In this document: positions 1 through 7,555 of the stretch, in pieces
Numbering within the stretch: the stretch's first letter is position 1
Layout: each line of letters begins with the position of its first letter
Assembly: GCF_030063415.1 (NCBI RefSeq)
Contig: NZ_JASITA010000048.1
Coordinates: 1-52,448 of the forward strand
DNA from: Streptomyces sp. H27-C3
GTDB taxonomy: Bacteria > Actinomycetota > Actinomycetes > Streptomycetales > Streptomycetaceae
Direction: 5' to 3'
DNA: 52,448 bases
The notes under the pieces: generated by a model
The model's input: the letters and a program-made list of their open reading frames with translations, nothing else
What the model was told of the DNA's origin: nothing
Databases searched by the model: none
Program-made: the position numbers and the translations under genes

Positions 1-1
1 C

Positions 2-154
2 CACGGCCACCGCTACGGCGACTTCGACTCCGACACGGAGAAGTCCGTGCGGAAATTCCAGAGTTGGGCGGCGGTGGCGGACCAGGTCGCGGCCGACACT
101 CCAGGAACGTACGGTCCAGCCACCAGGACGGCGCTGGATCGCTGGACCTCTTGA
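2..154 (+). CDS. C-terminal end of a protein with a peptidoglycan-binding-like repeat (5' end outside window)
   Basis: An open frame runs from the left edge to a TGA at 152-154. The visible 50 residues contain a YGDFDSDTEKSVRKFQ segment followed by TYGPATRTALDRW. This is the pattern of the PG_binding_1 fold, in which a helix ends in V-x-x-FQ and a second half reads YG-x-x-T-x-x-AL. The protein may be a cell-wall-associated enzyme, or a cargo or lysin-like protein next to the eCIS operon. The catalytic part, if any, lies upstream and cannot be judged. Confidence 0.5.
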   Translation, partial: HGHRYGDFDSDTEKSVRKFQSWAAVADQVAADTPGTYGPATRTALDRWTS

Positions 155-306
155 GGGGTCACGAAAGAACGGCGCCGACATTCCAGCGTGCCACCAACTC
201 GCGCTCCGCGTAAGAGAAAGAAAGTCGACCGCGAGCGACGGAAGTTGATGCGCCCGAGATTTGGGAGAATCCTTGGTTGAAATCCCGGCGAAGTCATCGG
301 ATTAAT

Positions 307-336
307 TTGACAGACCTGAAACGGACTGACGATGAT
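307..336 (+). promoter_or_regulatory. Candidate promoter of the eCIS operon
   Basis: A TTGACA hexamer at 307-312 is followed after 18 bases by GATGAT at 331-336, a fair match to a housekeeping-type Streptomyces promoter. It would leave a leader of about 180 nt before the sheath gene. The rest of the 155-521 gap shows no convincing gene. An AAAGGA ribosome-binding site lies about 8 bases before the sheath ATG. The promoter call rests on sequence match alone. Confidence 0.35.
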
Positions 337-521
337 CAGACCAAGATCAGACGCACCCTCACCGGGCGACAACACGCCTTGTGCAGAACCATGGTGACGC
401 CCTGGCACATTTTCGCAGGGGCTCGCAGAATCGCGCGGGCCGCGGGCTTCACATCCCGTCGGCCGTGCATCGGCGCGCCGTCTGATCTCCTCTCAGTCGC
501 ACTTCAGAAAAGGACAGCTGG

Positions 522-2138
522 ATGCCGAACTACTTGTCTCCGGGTGTGTTCATGGAGGAGGTGACGGGCGGCTCCCGTCCGGTGGACGGCGTGGGCACGG
601 CGATCGCCGCCTTCGTCGGCTTCGCCGAACAGGGCCCGCTCAACGAACCCGTCCGGATCACGAATTGGAGCCAGTACACCAAGACTTTCGGCGAGTTCAG
701 CGACGGCACCTATCTCGGGCACTCCGTCTACGGCTTCTTCGCGAACGGCGGCGGCACCTGCTACGTCGTCCGGGTCGGCGGGCAGTCGGCGGCCTCCGGA
801 ACCGAGACGGCGTCGGTCACCGCCGCGAGCCCCCAGGAGCTCGGTGGCTTCCGTGTCGCGGCGCTCCCTGCCGCAGCGGGTCGGGACGTCTCTCTCGACG
901 TACAGCGCAAGGCACCCGACGCCGACGCCTCCGGCAAGCCGCGGCGTCCGGCGGGCGAGAAGCCGAAGACCGGCAAGGACGGCGACAGCGAGGCCTCCGA
1001 CACGTACACCCTCACGGTGAAGGTGGACGGCTCCCCGGTGGAGACCTTCGAGGTCTGCGGCGACAAGTCGTCCCCCCAGTACGTGGTCACGCAGGTCAAG
1101 GAGCGTTCCCAGTACGTCCTGTTCGAGGAGCCCGCCGCCGCGACGACGAGCACTGTGCTCGCCCTGCCCGAGAAGAGCTCGCTCTCCCTGACGAGCCAGG
1201 CGGGGAATGCCGGTGCCACGGACACCAAGGATGTGGTCGGCGGGTACATCGGCGACGTCAGCCGGCGCTCCGGACTGTCCGGCCTCGAGGCGATCGACGA
1301 CGTGACGATGGTCGTTGCCCCCGACCTGATGGCCGCCTACGAGCGCGGCGCGCTCAACCGCGAGCAGGTCAAGGCCATCCAAATGGCGATGGTCAACCAC
1401 TGCGAGAACATGGCCAACCGCATGGCCATCCTCGACCCGCTACCGGACATGACGCCCAGCGACGTCTACGAGTGGCGACAGAACGAGGCCGGTTTTGACT
1501 CGAAGTTCGCCGCCCTGTACTACCCCTGGATCAAGGTCGCGGACCCCACCAGCGGCAAGGGGTTCCTGATGCCCCCGTCGGGCCACGTCGCGGGCCTGTG
1601 GGCGCGCAGCGACGAGGCACGCGGCGTCCACAAGGCCCCGGCGAACGAGGTCCTGCGCGGCGTGCTCGACCTGGGCATGCAGGTGACCAAGGGCGAGCAG
1701 GAACAGCTCAACCCGGCGGGCATCAACTGCATCCGCAGCTTCCCCGGCCGGGGCATCCGGGTGTGGGGCGCCCGCACCCTCTCCAGCGACGCGGCCTGGC
1801 GCTATCTCAATGTGCGCCGCCTCTTCAACTACCTGGAGGAGTCCATCTACCAGGGCTCGCAGTGGGTCGTCTTCGAGCCGAACGACGAGCGCCTGTGGGC
1901 CACGATCCGGCGCAACGTCTCCGCCTTCCTGATCGGCGAGTGGCGGCAGGGAGCGCTCTTCGGCAGCACGCCGGAGGAGGCGTTCTACGTCAAGTGCGAC
2001 GCGGAGACCAACCCGCCGGACGTCATCGAGTCCGGTCAGGTCGTCTGCGAGGTCGGAGTCGCTCCGGTGAAGCCCGCGGAGTTCGTCGTCTTCCGGCTCT
2101 CGCAGGAATCGCTGTCCGGTAACTCGTCCGGCGAGTAG
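522..2138 (+). CDS. cis2: Contractile injection system sheath protein
   Basis: This 538-residue protein is a phage tail-sheath family member (Afp2/Pvc2/Cis2). Sheath subunits stack around the inner tube and contract to drive it through a membrane. The N-terminus, MPNYLSPGVFMEEVTGGSRP with a following GVGTAIAAFVGFAEQGP, is the classic sheath opening. The C-terminal half (about residues 270-520) carries the conserved handshake region with NCIRSFPGRGIRVWGART and WRYLNVRRLFNYLEESI. Residues about 128-162 form a Lys/Asp/Pro-rich disordered insertion in the surface-exposed domain. The start has an AAAGGA ribosome-binding site. It is the first gene of a run of same-strand genes reaching about 15.5 kb. 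Confidence 0.95.
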   Translation: MPNYLSPGVFMEEVTGGSRPVDGVGTAIAAFVGFAEQGPLNEPVRITNWSQYTKTFGEFSDGTYLGHSVYGFFANGGGTCYVVRVGGQSAASGTETASVTAASPQELGGFRVAALPAAAGRDVSLDVQRKAPDADASGKPRRPAGEKPKTGKDGDSEASDTYTLTVKVDGSPVETFEVCGDKSSPQYVVTQVKERSQYVLFEEPAAATTSTVLALPEKSSLSLTSQAGNAGATDTKDVVGGYIGDVSRRSGLSGLEAIDDVTMVVAPDLMAAYERGALNREQVKAIQMAMVNHCENMANRMAILDPLPDMTPSDVYEWRQNEAGFDSKFAALYYPWIKVADPTSGKGFLMPPSGHVAGLWARSDEARGVHKAPANEVLRGVLDLGMQVTKGEQEQLNPAGINCIRSFPGRGIRVWGARTLSSDAAWRYLNVRRLFNYLEESIYQGSQWVVFEPNDERLWATIRRNVSAFLIGEWRQGALFGSTPEEAFYVKCDAETNPPDVIESGQVVCEVGVAPVKPAEFVVFRLSQESLSGNSSGE

Positions 2139-2193
2139 CGCAGACCGGCTTTGCCCCTTTCCATCCCGTATCCCGCGGCACTGAGGAGTTCCG

Positions 2194-2646
2194 ATGGCGG
2201 AGCAGCAGTCCAATCAGTTCATCGTCTACACCTTCGGCATCCAGATCGACGGCGTCCAGCTCGAACAGCTGAAGACCGTCAGTGGAATCAGCCAGGAGCG
2301 TGAGGTCGTCACCACACATCACACGACGGACAAGGGCGTCGAGTTCATCTCGAAGCAGCCCGGCAAGCGAACCGTCCCCAGCGTCACGATCACCCGGGGC
2401 ATGGACAAGAGCAAGGCGCTGAACGACTGGATCAAGATCTCGCACGACGAGGGCGACATCGACAAGGCGCGCAAGAACGTCACCATCGAGATGAAGGACA
2501 ACAAGGGCACGACTGTGCGTCGGGTGACGCTGGAGCGGGCCTGGGTCAGCAAGTGGGTCAGCGGTGACCTCACGGCCGGCGAGAGCAACGCCATCGACGA
2601 GACCGTCACCATCGAGTGCGAATCCCTGAAGGTCGAGCACGCATGA
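2194..2646 (+). CDS. cis1: Inner tube protein (T4 gp19/Hcp-like)
   Basis: This 150-residue T4 gp19-like tail tube protein (Afp1/Cis1) forms the hexameric inner tube inside the sheath. Diagnostic features are the opening NQFIVYTFGIQIDG, the central SGISQEREVVTTHHTTDKG and the C-terminal ITIEC-type strand (TVTIECESLKVEHA). It lies 55 bases after the sheath gene with a GAGG ribosome-binding site, and its stop overlaps the ATG of the next gene (ATGA). Length and order agree with other eCIS loci. A second, more divergent tube paralogue is encoded at 3653-4087. Confidence 0.93.
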   Translation: MAEQQSNQFIVYTFGIQIDGVQLEQLKTVSGISQEREVVTTHHTTDKGVEFISKQPGKRTVPSVTITRGMDKSKALNDWIKISHDEGDIDKARKNVTIEMKDNKGTTVRRVTLERAWVSKWVSGDLTAGESNAIDETVTIECESLKVEHA

Positions 2647-3122
2647 GGCGGAGGAGTGTGACCGAGGGGCCGACCGCCATCGCGGCGCCGTCGCCAACAC
2701 CGGATTCCACGCCCTCGCCTTCCGCGGGGGCCGCAGGATCGCAGGACGAACCTGCGGCCCTCCGCACGGAGTTCCCCTTCACGCTGCCGCGCGGCTACGT
2801 CGACTCCCGGGGGACGGTGCATCGCGAGGGCGTGATGCGGCTCGCGACCGCGCGGGACGAACTCGTGCCGCTCACCGACACCCGGGTCCGGGAGAATCCC
2901 GCGTATCTGTCCGTGGTGCTCATCAGCAGGCTGATCACTCGGCTCGGTGGGCTGACGGACGTTCACGTGGGAATCGTGGAGCAGATGTTCGCGGCGGACC
3001 TCGGCTACCTCCAGAGGTTCTACGAGAAGATCAATACGGATGGCTCCTCTCTGGCGGCCACGGTGTGTCCCGAATGTGGTCACGGCTTCGATATCGACAT
3101 GGGGAGCCGCCTGGGGGAATGA
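2643..3122 (+). CDS. eCIS tail assembly/chaperone-like protein with C-terminal zinc-knuckle motif
   Basis: This 159-residue protein has a Pro/Ser-rich N-terminus (about residues 5-40). A conserved core follows, with LPRGYVDSRGTVHREGVMRL, a PAYLSVVLISRLITRLG helix and DLGYLQRFYEKIN. The C-terminus carries CPECGHGF, a possible half zinc-binding site. Proteins with this core sit between the tube gene and a DUF6760 gene in many eCIS and phage-tail-like loci and are thought to help assembly. ATGA overlaps on both sides (tube stop upstream, the next start at 3119) point to tight translational coupling. The exact role is not known from sequence. Confidence 0.75.
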   Translation: MRRRSVTEGPTAIAAPSPTPDSTPSPSAGAAGSQDEPAALRTEFPFTLPRGYVDSRGTVHREGVMRLATARDELVPLTDTRVRENPAYLSVVLISRLITRLGGLTDVHVGIVEQMFAADLGYLQRFYEKINTDGSSLAATVCPECGHGFDIDMGSRLGE

Positions 3123-3280
3123 CGACGTACGCGGCCGACGACCTCCACTCCGAGATCGCGTACCTCGCCCATCACCTCCACTGGCCGTTCAACGAGCTCC
3201 TCGACCTGGAGCACGTGCGGCGCTCGCAATTCCTGCGCCATGTCAAGGACTTCGACCACCATCTGCGGGACAGGAACTAA
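3119..3280 (+). CDS. Small DUF6760-like eCIS protein
   Basis: This 53-residue protein contains the pattern HSEIAYLAHHLHWPFNEL followed by LDLEHVRRSQFLRHV. That matches the short DUF6760 family found beside tail assembly genes in contractile particles (a His/Trp-Pro helix, then L-x-x-LEH-x-x-R). It starts at the ATG that overlaps the upstream stop (ATGA). The function is unknown; position and size suggest a partner or second product of the upstream assembly protein. Confidence 0.72.
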   Translation: MTTYAADDLHSEIAYLAHHLHWPFNELLDLEHVRRSQFLRHVKDFDHHLRDRN

Positions 3281-3284
3281 GACC

Positions 3285-3644
3285 ATGCTGCGCTGGATAC
3301 GCCGGATGCACGGAGTCCGTCGCGACGCCGCCCGTGCGGAGGAGGCGGTGGCGGAGCCGGTGCGCCGCCCCGCCGTCGTACAGCCGCGACCCCTGCGCCT
3401 GTGCTGCGTTGACGTACGTCCGGTGACCGAACCGGGGCGCATGCGGTCCCGGTTGGCCGCCTGGCGGGATCACCGGCTGAACGGCGCCCCGTTCACCGCC
3501 GTGGATCCCGAGGCTCCGCTGGTCTTCGTCACGGCGGGGCCGCTGGGAGCAGCCGGGCTTCCCCGGCCCCGGGGTGCCGCACCTCTGTACTGGCCGGCCG
3601 ACCGGGACACGGCGGCCCGGCACGGCCGCTCCTCGAGGAAGTGA
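3285..3644 (+). CDS. Hypothetical protein of the eCIS operon
   Basis: This 119-residue Arg/Pro-rich protein is not recognised as a family. It is basic at both ends and contains RPLRLCCVDVRPVTEP and a loop reading VDPEAPLVFVTAGPLG. It starts four bases after the upstream stop and ends eight bases before the second tube gene, so it is clearly in the operon. The length and lack of clear secondary-structure pattern mean it could be poorly conserved. It may be a lineage-specific adaptor. Confidence 0.55.
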   Translation: MLRWIRRMHGVRRDAARAEEAVAEPVRRPAVVQPRPLRLCCVDVRPVTEPGRMRSRLAAWRDHRLNGAPFTAVDPEAPLVFVTAGPLGAAGLPRPRGAAPLYWPADRDTAARHGRSSRK

Positions 3645-3652
3645 GGTGGGCC

Positions 3653-4087
3653 GTGCCCGAGAGCTTCACGCAGACCACGGCGTCGCACCGGTTCTCCCTG
3701 ACCATCGACGGGAAGAGGTTCGAGTTCTTCACCCGGTGCACCGGACTCGCCCTGTCGGTGGATCTGGACGAGTTCGTCGAAGGCGGGATCAGCGACTCCC
3801 TCGTTCATCTGCCCAAGCACATCAGGTATGCGCCGCTGGTTCTGACCAGGCCCGTCACCGGCCTGACCATGGAGACGTGCCGATGGGTCCAGGAGTCGGT
3901 GCGCCGTCCGACACGACGGACCGGGCGGATCGCCTGTCTCGACGCCTCGGGCGCCCAGGTCGCCAAGTGGGACCTGCTGAATGTCATGCCCGTGGCGTGG
4001 CGTGGCCCCACGCTCGACGCCGAGGGCACGCAGCTCGCCATGGAGGAGATCGAACTCGTGCATGAGGGCTTCCTTCCCATCACCTGA
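3653..4087 (+). CDS. Second tube-like protein (Afp5/T4 gp19 family)
   Basis: This 144-residue gp19-like protein is a divergent paralogue of the tube at 2194-2646. The fold is signalled by HRFSLTIDGKRFEFFTRCTG near the start, DEFVEGGISDSLVHLP in the middle, and ELVHEGFL at the end. In eCIS particles such paralogues (Afp5 type) usually sit at the base of the tube and join it to the spike. GTG at 3653 is preferred over GTG at 3641 because GAGG lies a few bases upstream and 3641 overlaps the previous stop. Confidence 0.82.
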   Translation: MPESFTQTTASHRFSLTIDGKRFEFFTRCTGLALSVDLDEFVEGGISDSLVHLPKHIRYAPLVLTRPVTGLTMETCRWVQESVRRPTRRTGRIACLDASGAQVAKWDLLNVMPVAWRGPTLDAEGTQLAMEEIELVHEGFLPIT

Positions 4088-4135
4088 GGTCCATGCGCCT
4101 TCCGGCGGCGACCGAGAAAACAGAAGGGAGGCGGC

Positions 4136-4840
4136 ATGGCGAACAACAACCACGACAAGATGGTCAAGGCCGTTCTGAAGATCTACGCACCGCCCAGCGG
4201 TGGCGGCACGGACCCCGGCACTTTCCTGGAAGAGATCTCCCTGCAGTTCAACCCGGCCGAGATCTCCCTCGTCAAGGAGGTCTCGTGGGCTCGCCATCAG
4301 GCACGCTCGGCGGAGCACACGGCCATGCCGGAGTTCCTCGGCAGCCGTCCGCGCACCCTCTCGATGAACGTGATGCTCGACGAGAAGGACAAGCAGGGGC
4401 AGTCGGTGGACCGTCGCGTGAAGCGGCTGATGGAGCACTGCGTACCGACCGAGTACAGCCGGGGCAACGAACTGCCGTCACCACCCTGGGTCAGCTTCCA
4501 CTGGGGCACCTTCGAGTCGGTGTCCTTTCTCGCCTTTCTGAGCAGGGTCAAGGCGACGTACACCCGGTTCTCGGCCCAGGGCGATCCGCTGCGCGCGGTC
4601 TGTGAGGTCACGCTCGAGGAGATCGGCACGGCGATCAAGGGGCAGAACCCGACGTCCGGATCCCCCACGTCGCGCGACTCGTACACCTTCGTCCAGGGCG
4701 ACTCGCTGCAGTCGGTCGCCACGCGCCAGAGCGGCCGTCCCGGTGACTGGCGTGCCGTAGCGGCGCTCAACGGAATCGACGATCCCTCGAAGATACGGCC
4801 CGGCCACGAACTGCTGCTCCCCAGCAGCACGGGCCAGTGA
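4136..4840 (+). CDS. cis7: LysM-domain baseplate adaptor (Afp7-like)
   Basis: This 234-residue protein has an N-terminal Afp7/gp53-like domain with ISLQFNPAEISLVKEVSWAR. The C-terminal LysM-type segment (about residues 182-230) shows SYTFVQGDSLQSVATR, WRAVAALNGIDDP and IRPGHELLLP. In related particles this protein joins tube to spike; the LysM fold here is structural and need not bind glycan. A GGAGG-type ribosome-binding site precedes the ATG. The gene lies between the second tube and the spike, the usual order. Confidence 0.85.
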   Translation: MANNNHDKMVKAVLKIYAPPSGGGTDPGTFLEEISLQFNPAEISLVKEVSWARHQARSAEHTAMPEFLGSRPRTLSMNVMLDEKDKQGQSVDRRVKRLMEHCVPTEYSRGNELPSPPWVSFHWGTFESVSFLAFLSRVKATYTRFSAQGDPLRAVCEVTLEEIGTAIKGQNPTSGSPTSRDSYTFVQGDSLQSVATRQSGRPGDWRAVAALNGIDDPSKIRPGHELLLPSSTGQ

Positions 4841-4883
4841 CCAGCCGGTCGGCCACCCCCAATATGCGCAAGGAGAAACGGAT

Positions 4884-6674
4884 ATGGCGACGCATCACAC
4901 ATCGTCGCTCATCGTATGGGCCGACGGGAGGCAGCTCTCCGCGCGCCACGGCGCGGCACTGGTCTGGGCGACAGTCGAGGAGAGCGGGCACGCTTCCGCC
5001 GGTGCGGAGATCGGGTTCCGCGATCCGTCCCGGGCTTCGCTGCTGTCGTCGAGCGGGATCGAGTTGGGCAGCGCCCTGAAGCTGGTCGCCGTCACGCCCG
5101 GTCGCAGCACCGACCTGTTCGAGGGCGAGGTGACCGGCTGCGAGGCGCGGGCGGCGGGCGACGACGGCGTGTTCACCGTGATCCGGGCGGAGGACGGCGC
5201 CCACCGTCTGAAGCGGGGCAGCAGGACCGTCGCGTACCACCAGAAGTCGGCGGACCAGATCGCCCGGAAGCTCGCCGAGGATGCGGGGCTCAAGACCGGT
5301 GAGATCGACGCCACCTCGGTGGTGTATGAGTTCCTCACCCAACCGGCCGTCTCCGACTGGGAGTTCCTGCACCATCTGGCCCGCGAGAACGGCTGTGACG
5401 TCTTCGTCCGCGCGGGCGCGCTGCACTTCACGAAGCCCGCCAGGGCCTCGGGCGCCCCGGCCAAGGGCTCTCCCGCGCGGCAGAGCCCGTTCGCCCTCGA
5501 GTACGGGCAGAACGTGGTCAAGGTGTCCTCGGTGGCGACGCTGCGGGAGCAGGTGACGGGGGTGTCGGTACGGGGCTGGGACCCCGAGCAGAAGGGGCCG
5601 GTCACCGCACACCGCTCCCCCGCCGCCCCGCCCACCCGCGACGTGGCATGGCAAGCCGGATCCGGCGTAGTACGGGGAGAACCGCTACTGCTGGTGGGGC
5701 TGTCCCGCGCGGCCCAGCACGAGGTCGAGCAGGTGGCCGAGGCTATGGCCCAGGAGGTCGCCGCCGGACTCACCGAACTCCACGCCGTGGTACGGGGGGA
5801 GCCCCGGCTGCGGCTGCGCTCCGCCGTCTCCCTCACCGGACTCGGCCCCCGGTTCGAGGGCCGCTACACCGTCACCTCGGTGCGGCACGAGTACCGCGCG
5901 GAATCCGGCTACCTCACGGAGCTGACCGTGCGCGAGGGTGCCGACCGCGCGGTCGCCGGGCGCGTCGGCGACGGCGAGGCCGGGCTGCGCCGCTTCTTCG
6001 GGCTCGTGCCGGGCACAGTCGTCAACATCAAGGACCCTCGCAAGCAGGGCCGGGTCAAGGTGGAACTGCCGTGGCTCGCGAAGGAGTACGAGAGCAACTG
6101 GGCCCGTACCGTCCAGCTCGGCGGCGGCCGACAGCACGGTGTCGTCCTGCCGGAGCTCAAGGACGAGGTGCTCGTGGGCTTCGAGCAGGGCTGCCTGGAC
6201 CGCCCCTATGTGCTGGGCGGGCTCTTCAACGGTGTCGACAAACCGGAGCCCAAGCAGAGCGGCCTCGAGCTGTACGACGGCACCAAGGGCACCGCCAACC
6301 GGCGTTCGTTCGCGTCCAAGGAGGGGCACCGCCTCGAACTCCTCGACGCGGGCGCGCAGGGCATGGGTGCGGTCCTGGTCAGCGGCGACGGCAAGCTGCG
6401 CATCCAGCTCGACCAGCACAAGACCGTCATCTCGGTGCGCAGCGACGGAACCGTCGAGATCGAGGCGAAGAAGGAGGTCCGGGTGAAGGGCGAGGGCATC
6501 ATCCTCGACGCCGGCGGGAAGACGCTGGAGCTCAAGGGCCAGGAAGTCAAGGTCTCCGGGACCCAGGTGGAGATGTCCGCGACCGCCGACATGCGGGTGT
6601 CCGGGAGCGGAACGGTGAAGGTAAAGGGCGGTGCCCTGGCCGAGCTCTCCGCGACCATCGTCAAGATCAACTGA
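4884..6674 (+). CDS. cis8: VgrG-like central spike protein (Afp8-like)
   Basis: This 596-residue protein forms the central spike of the baseplate. The N-terminal half (about 1-350) resembles gp27/VgrG, with SDWEFLHHLARENGCDVFVR. About residues 370-450 form the gp5-type OB domain: GTVVNIKDPRKQGRVKVELP, then an ELKDEVLVGFEQG stretch and RPYVLGGLFNG. The end (about 500-596) is a repetitive run of V-K-V/E-I-E strands typical of the triple beta-helix needle. A PAAR tip gene follows at 6750, so the spike is expected to be capped rather than to carry its own enzymatic domain. Confidence 0.92.
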   Translation: MATHHTSSLIVWADGRQLSARHGAALVWATVEESGHASAGAEIGFRDPSRASLLSSSGIELGSALKLVAVTPGRSTDLFEGEVTGCEARAAGDDGVFTVIRAEDGAHRLKRGSRTVAYHQKSADQIARKLAEDAGLKTGEIDATSVVYEFLTQPAVSDWEFLHHLARENGCDVFVRAGALHFTKPARASGAPAKGSPARQSPFALEYGQNVVKVSSVATLREQVTGVSVRGWDPEQKGPVTAHRSPAAPPTRDVAWQAGSGVVRGEPLLLVGLSRAAQHEVEQVAEAMAQEVAAGLTELHAVVRGEPRLRLRSAVSLTGLGPRFEGRYTVTSVRHEYRAESGYLTELTVREGADRAVAGRVGDGEAGLRRFFGLVPGTVVNIKDPRKQGRVKVELPWLAKEYESNWARTVQLGGGRQHGVVLPELKDEVLVGFEQGCLDRPYVLGGLFNGVDKPEPKQSGLELYDGTKGTANRRSFASKEGHRLELLDAGAQGMGAVLVSGDGKLRIQLDQHKTVISVRSDGTVEIEAKKEVRVKGEGIILDAGGKTLELKGQEVKVSGTQVEMSATADMRVSGSGTVKVKGGALAELSATIVKIN

Positions 6675-6749
6675 TGCCTCGACCAACTGCCGCCCCCACC
6701 GACGGACGCCCCGATCGGCGCGCTCCCCGACCGCAAGGAGACAACGACC

Positions 6750-7079
6750 GTGCCTGCCGCAGTGCGCATCGGTGACGCCACTTCCCACGTGCCCAACCCG
6801 ACACCCGTGCCCGTCCCTGCGGGAACGGGCGCGGTGACCGGCCCGCCGCTGGCTGCGACCGTCCTCATCGGCGGTCAACCCGCCGCCGTGGGCGGCTCGT
6901 TGGCGGGCTGCGCCTTCCCGGGTCACATACCACCGCTGCCGCCCATGCCGCTGATCTCCGTGCCCAAGCCGGGCAAGACGGTACTGATCGCCGGCCAGCC
7001 CGCCGCCGTCATGGGCGACAAGCTCCCCTGCGGCGCCGCGGTGGTCGGCGGCTGCCCTACCGTCACGATCGGCGGCTGA
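6750..7079 (+). CDS. cis10: PAAR-domain spike tip
   Basis: This 109-residue PAAR protein begins VRIGDATSHVPNPTPVPVP and has the repeated turns VLIGGQPAAVGG and VLIAGQPAAVMGDKLPCGAAVVGGC, with His/Cys residues suited to metal binding at the tip. PAAR proteins sharpen the spike and can carry effectors, but there is no C-terminal extension here. The GTG start is supported by AAGGAG about 9 bases upstream. It is followed after two bases by the gp25 gene. Confidence 0.9.
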   Translation: MPAAVRIGDATSHVPNPTPVPVPAGTGAVTGPPLAATVLIGGQPAAVGGSLAGCAFPGHIPPLPPMPLISVPKPGKTVLIAGQPAAVMGDKLPCGAAVVGGCPTVTIGG

Positions 7080-7081
7080 GC

Positions 7082-7555
7082 GTGTCCGAGCACTTCATCG
7101 GCCGGGGCTGGGCGTTCCCGATGGGCGTGAGCGCGTCCGGCGGCATCTCGATGGCGGAGGGCCGCTTCGACGTCGAGCAGTCCATCCGGCTCATCCTGAG
7201 CACGGAGCCGGGCGAGCGGCCCATGCGCCCGGAGTTCGGCTGCGCGATACGCGACAAGGTCTTCGGCTCCTTCGACGCGTCCACGAGCGGGGTGATCGCT
7301 CAGGAGGTGCGGCGTGCGCTGGACCGCTGGGAGCCGCGCGTCGTCGTCGACGGTGTGGACGTCTCCCAGGACGGCGAGCAGCAGGAAGTCCTGTACATCC
7401 ATGTCGACTACCACCTGGCGCGCACCAACAGCCGCCGCAATCTGGTCTGTCCCTTCTACGTGATCCCCGCCCGCGAGGGCGAGGGGGCGCCGTCGCCCGG
7501 CAGGTCCGAGGGCGGCCCCCTCAGCTCCCGGAGTGATACCGATGTCGCTGCCTAG
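7082..7555 (+). CDS. cis9: gp25-like baseplate wedge protein
   Basis: This 157-residue member of the T4 gp25/GPW family has the hallmark EQSIRLILSTEPGERPMRPE (about residues 38-57) and FGCAIRDKVFGSFD. Gp25 starts sheath assembly on the baseplate. The last 25 residues are Gly/Ser-rich and overlap the start of the baseplate J gene by 14 bases. The GTG start lies two bases after the PAAR stop. Confidence 0.9.
   Translation: MSEHFIGRGWAFPMGVSASGGISMAEGRFDVEQSIRLILSTEPGERPMRPEFGCAIRDKVFGSFDASTSGVIAQEVRRALDRWEPRVVVDGVDVSQDGEQQEVLYIHVDYHLARTNSRRNLVCPFYVIPAREGEGAPSPGRSEGGPLSSRSDTDVAA

Noticed and set aside
4863..4883. Alternative upstream start for the spike protein
   Set aside because: ATG 4884 follows an AAGGAG site and matches family length; upstream codons are in another frame.
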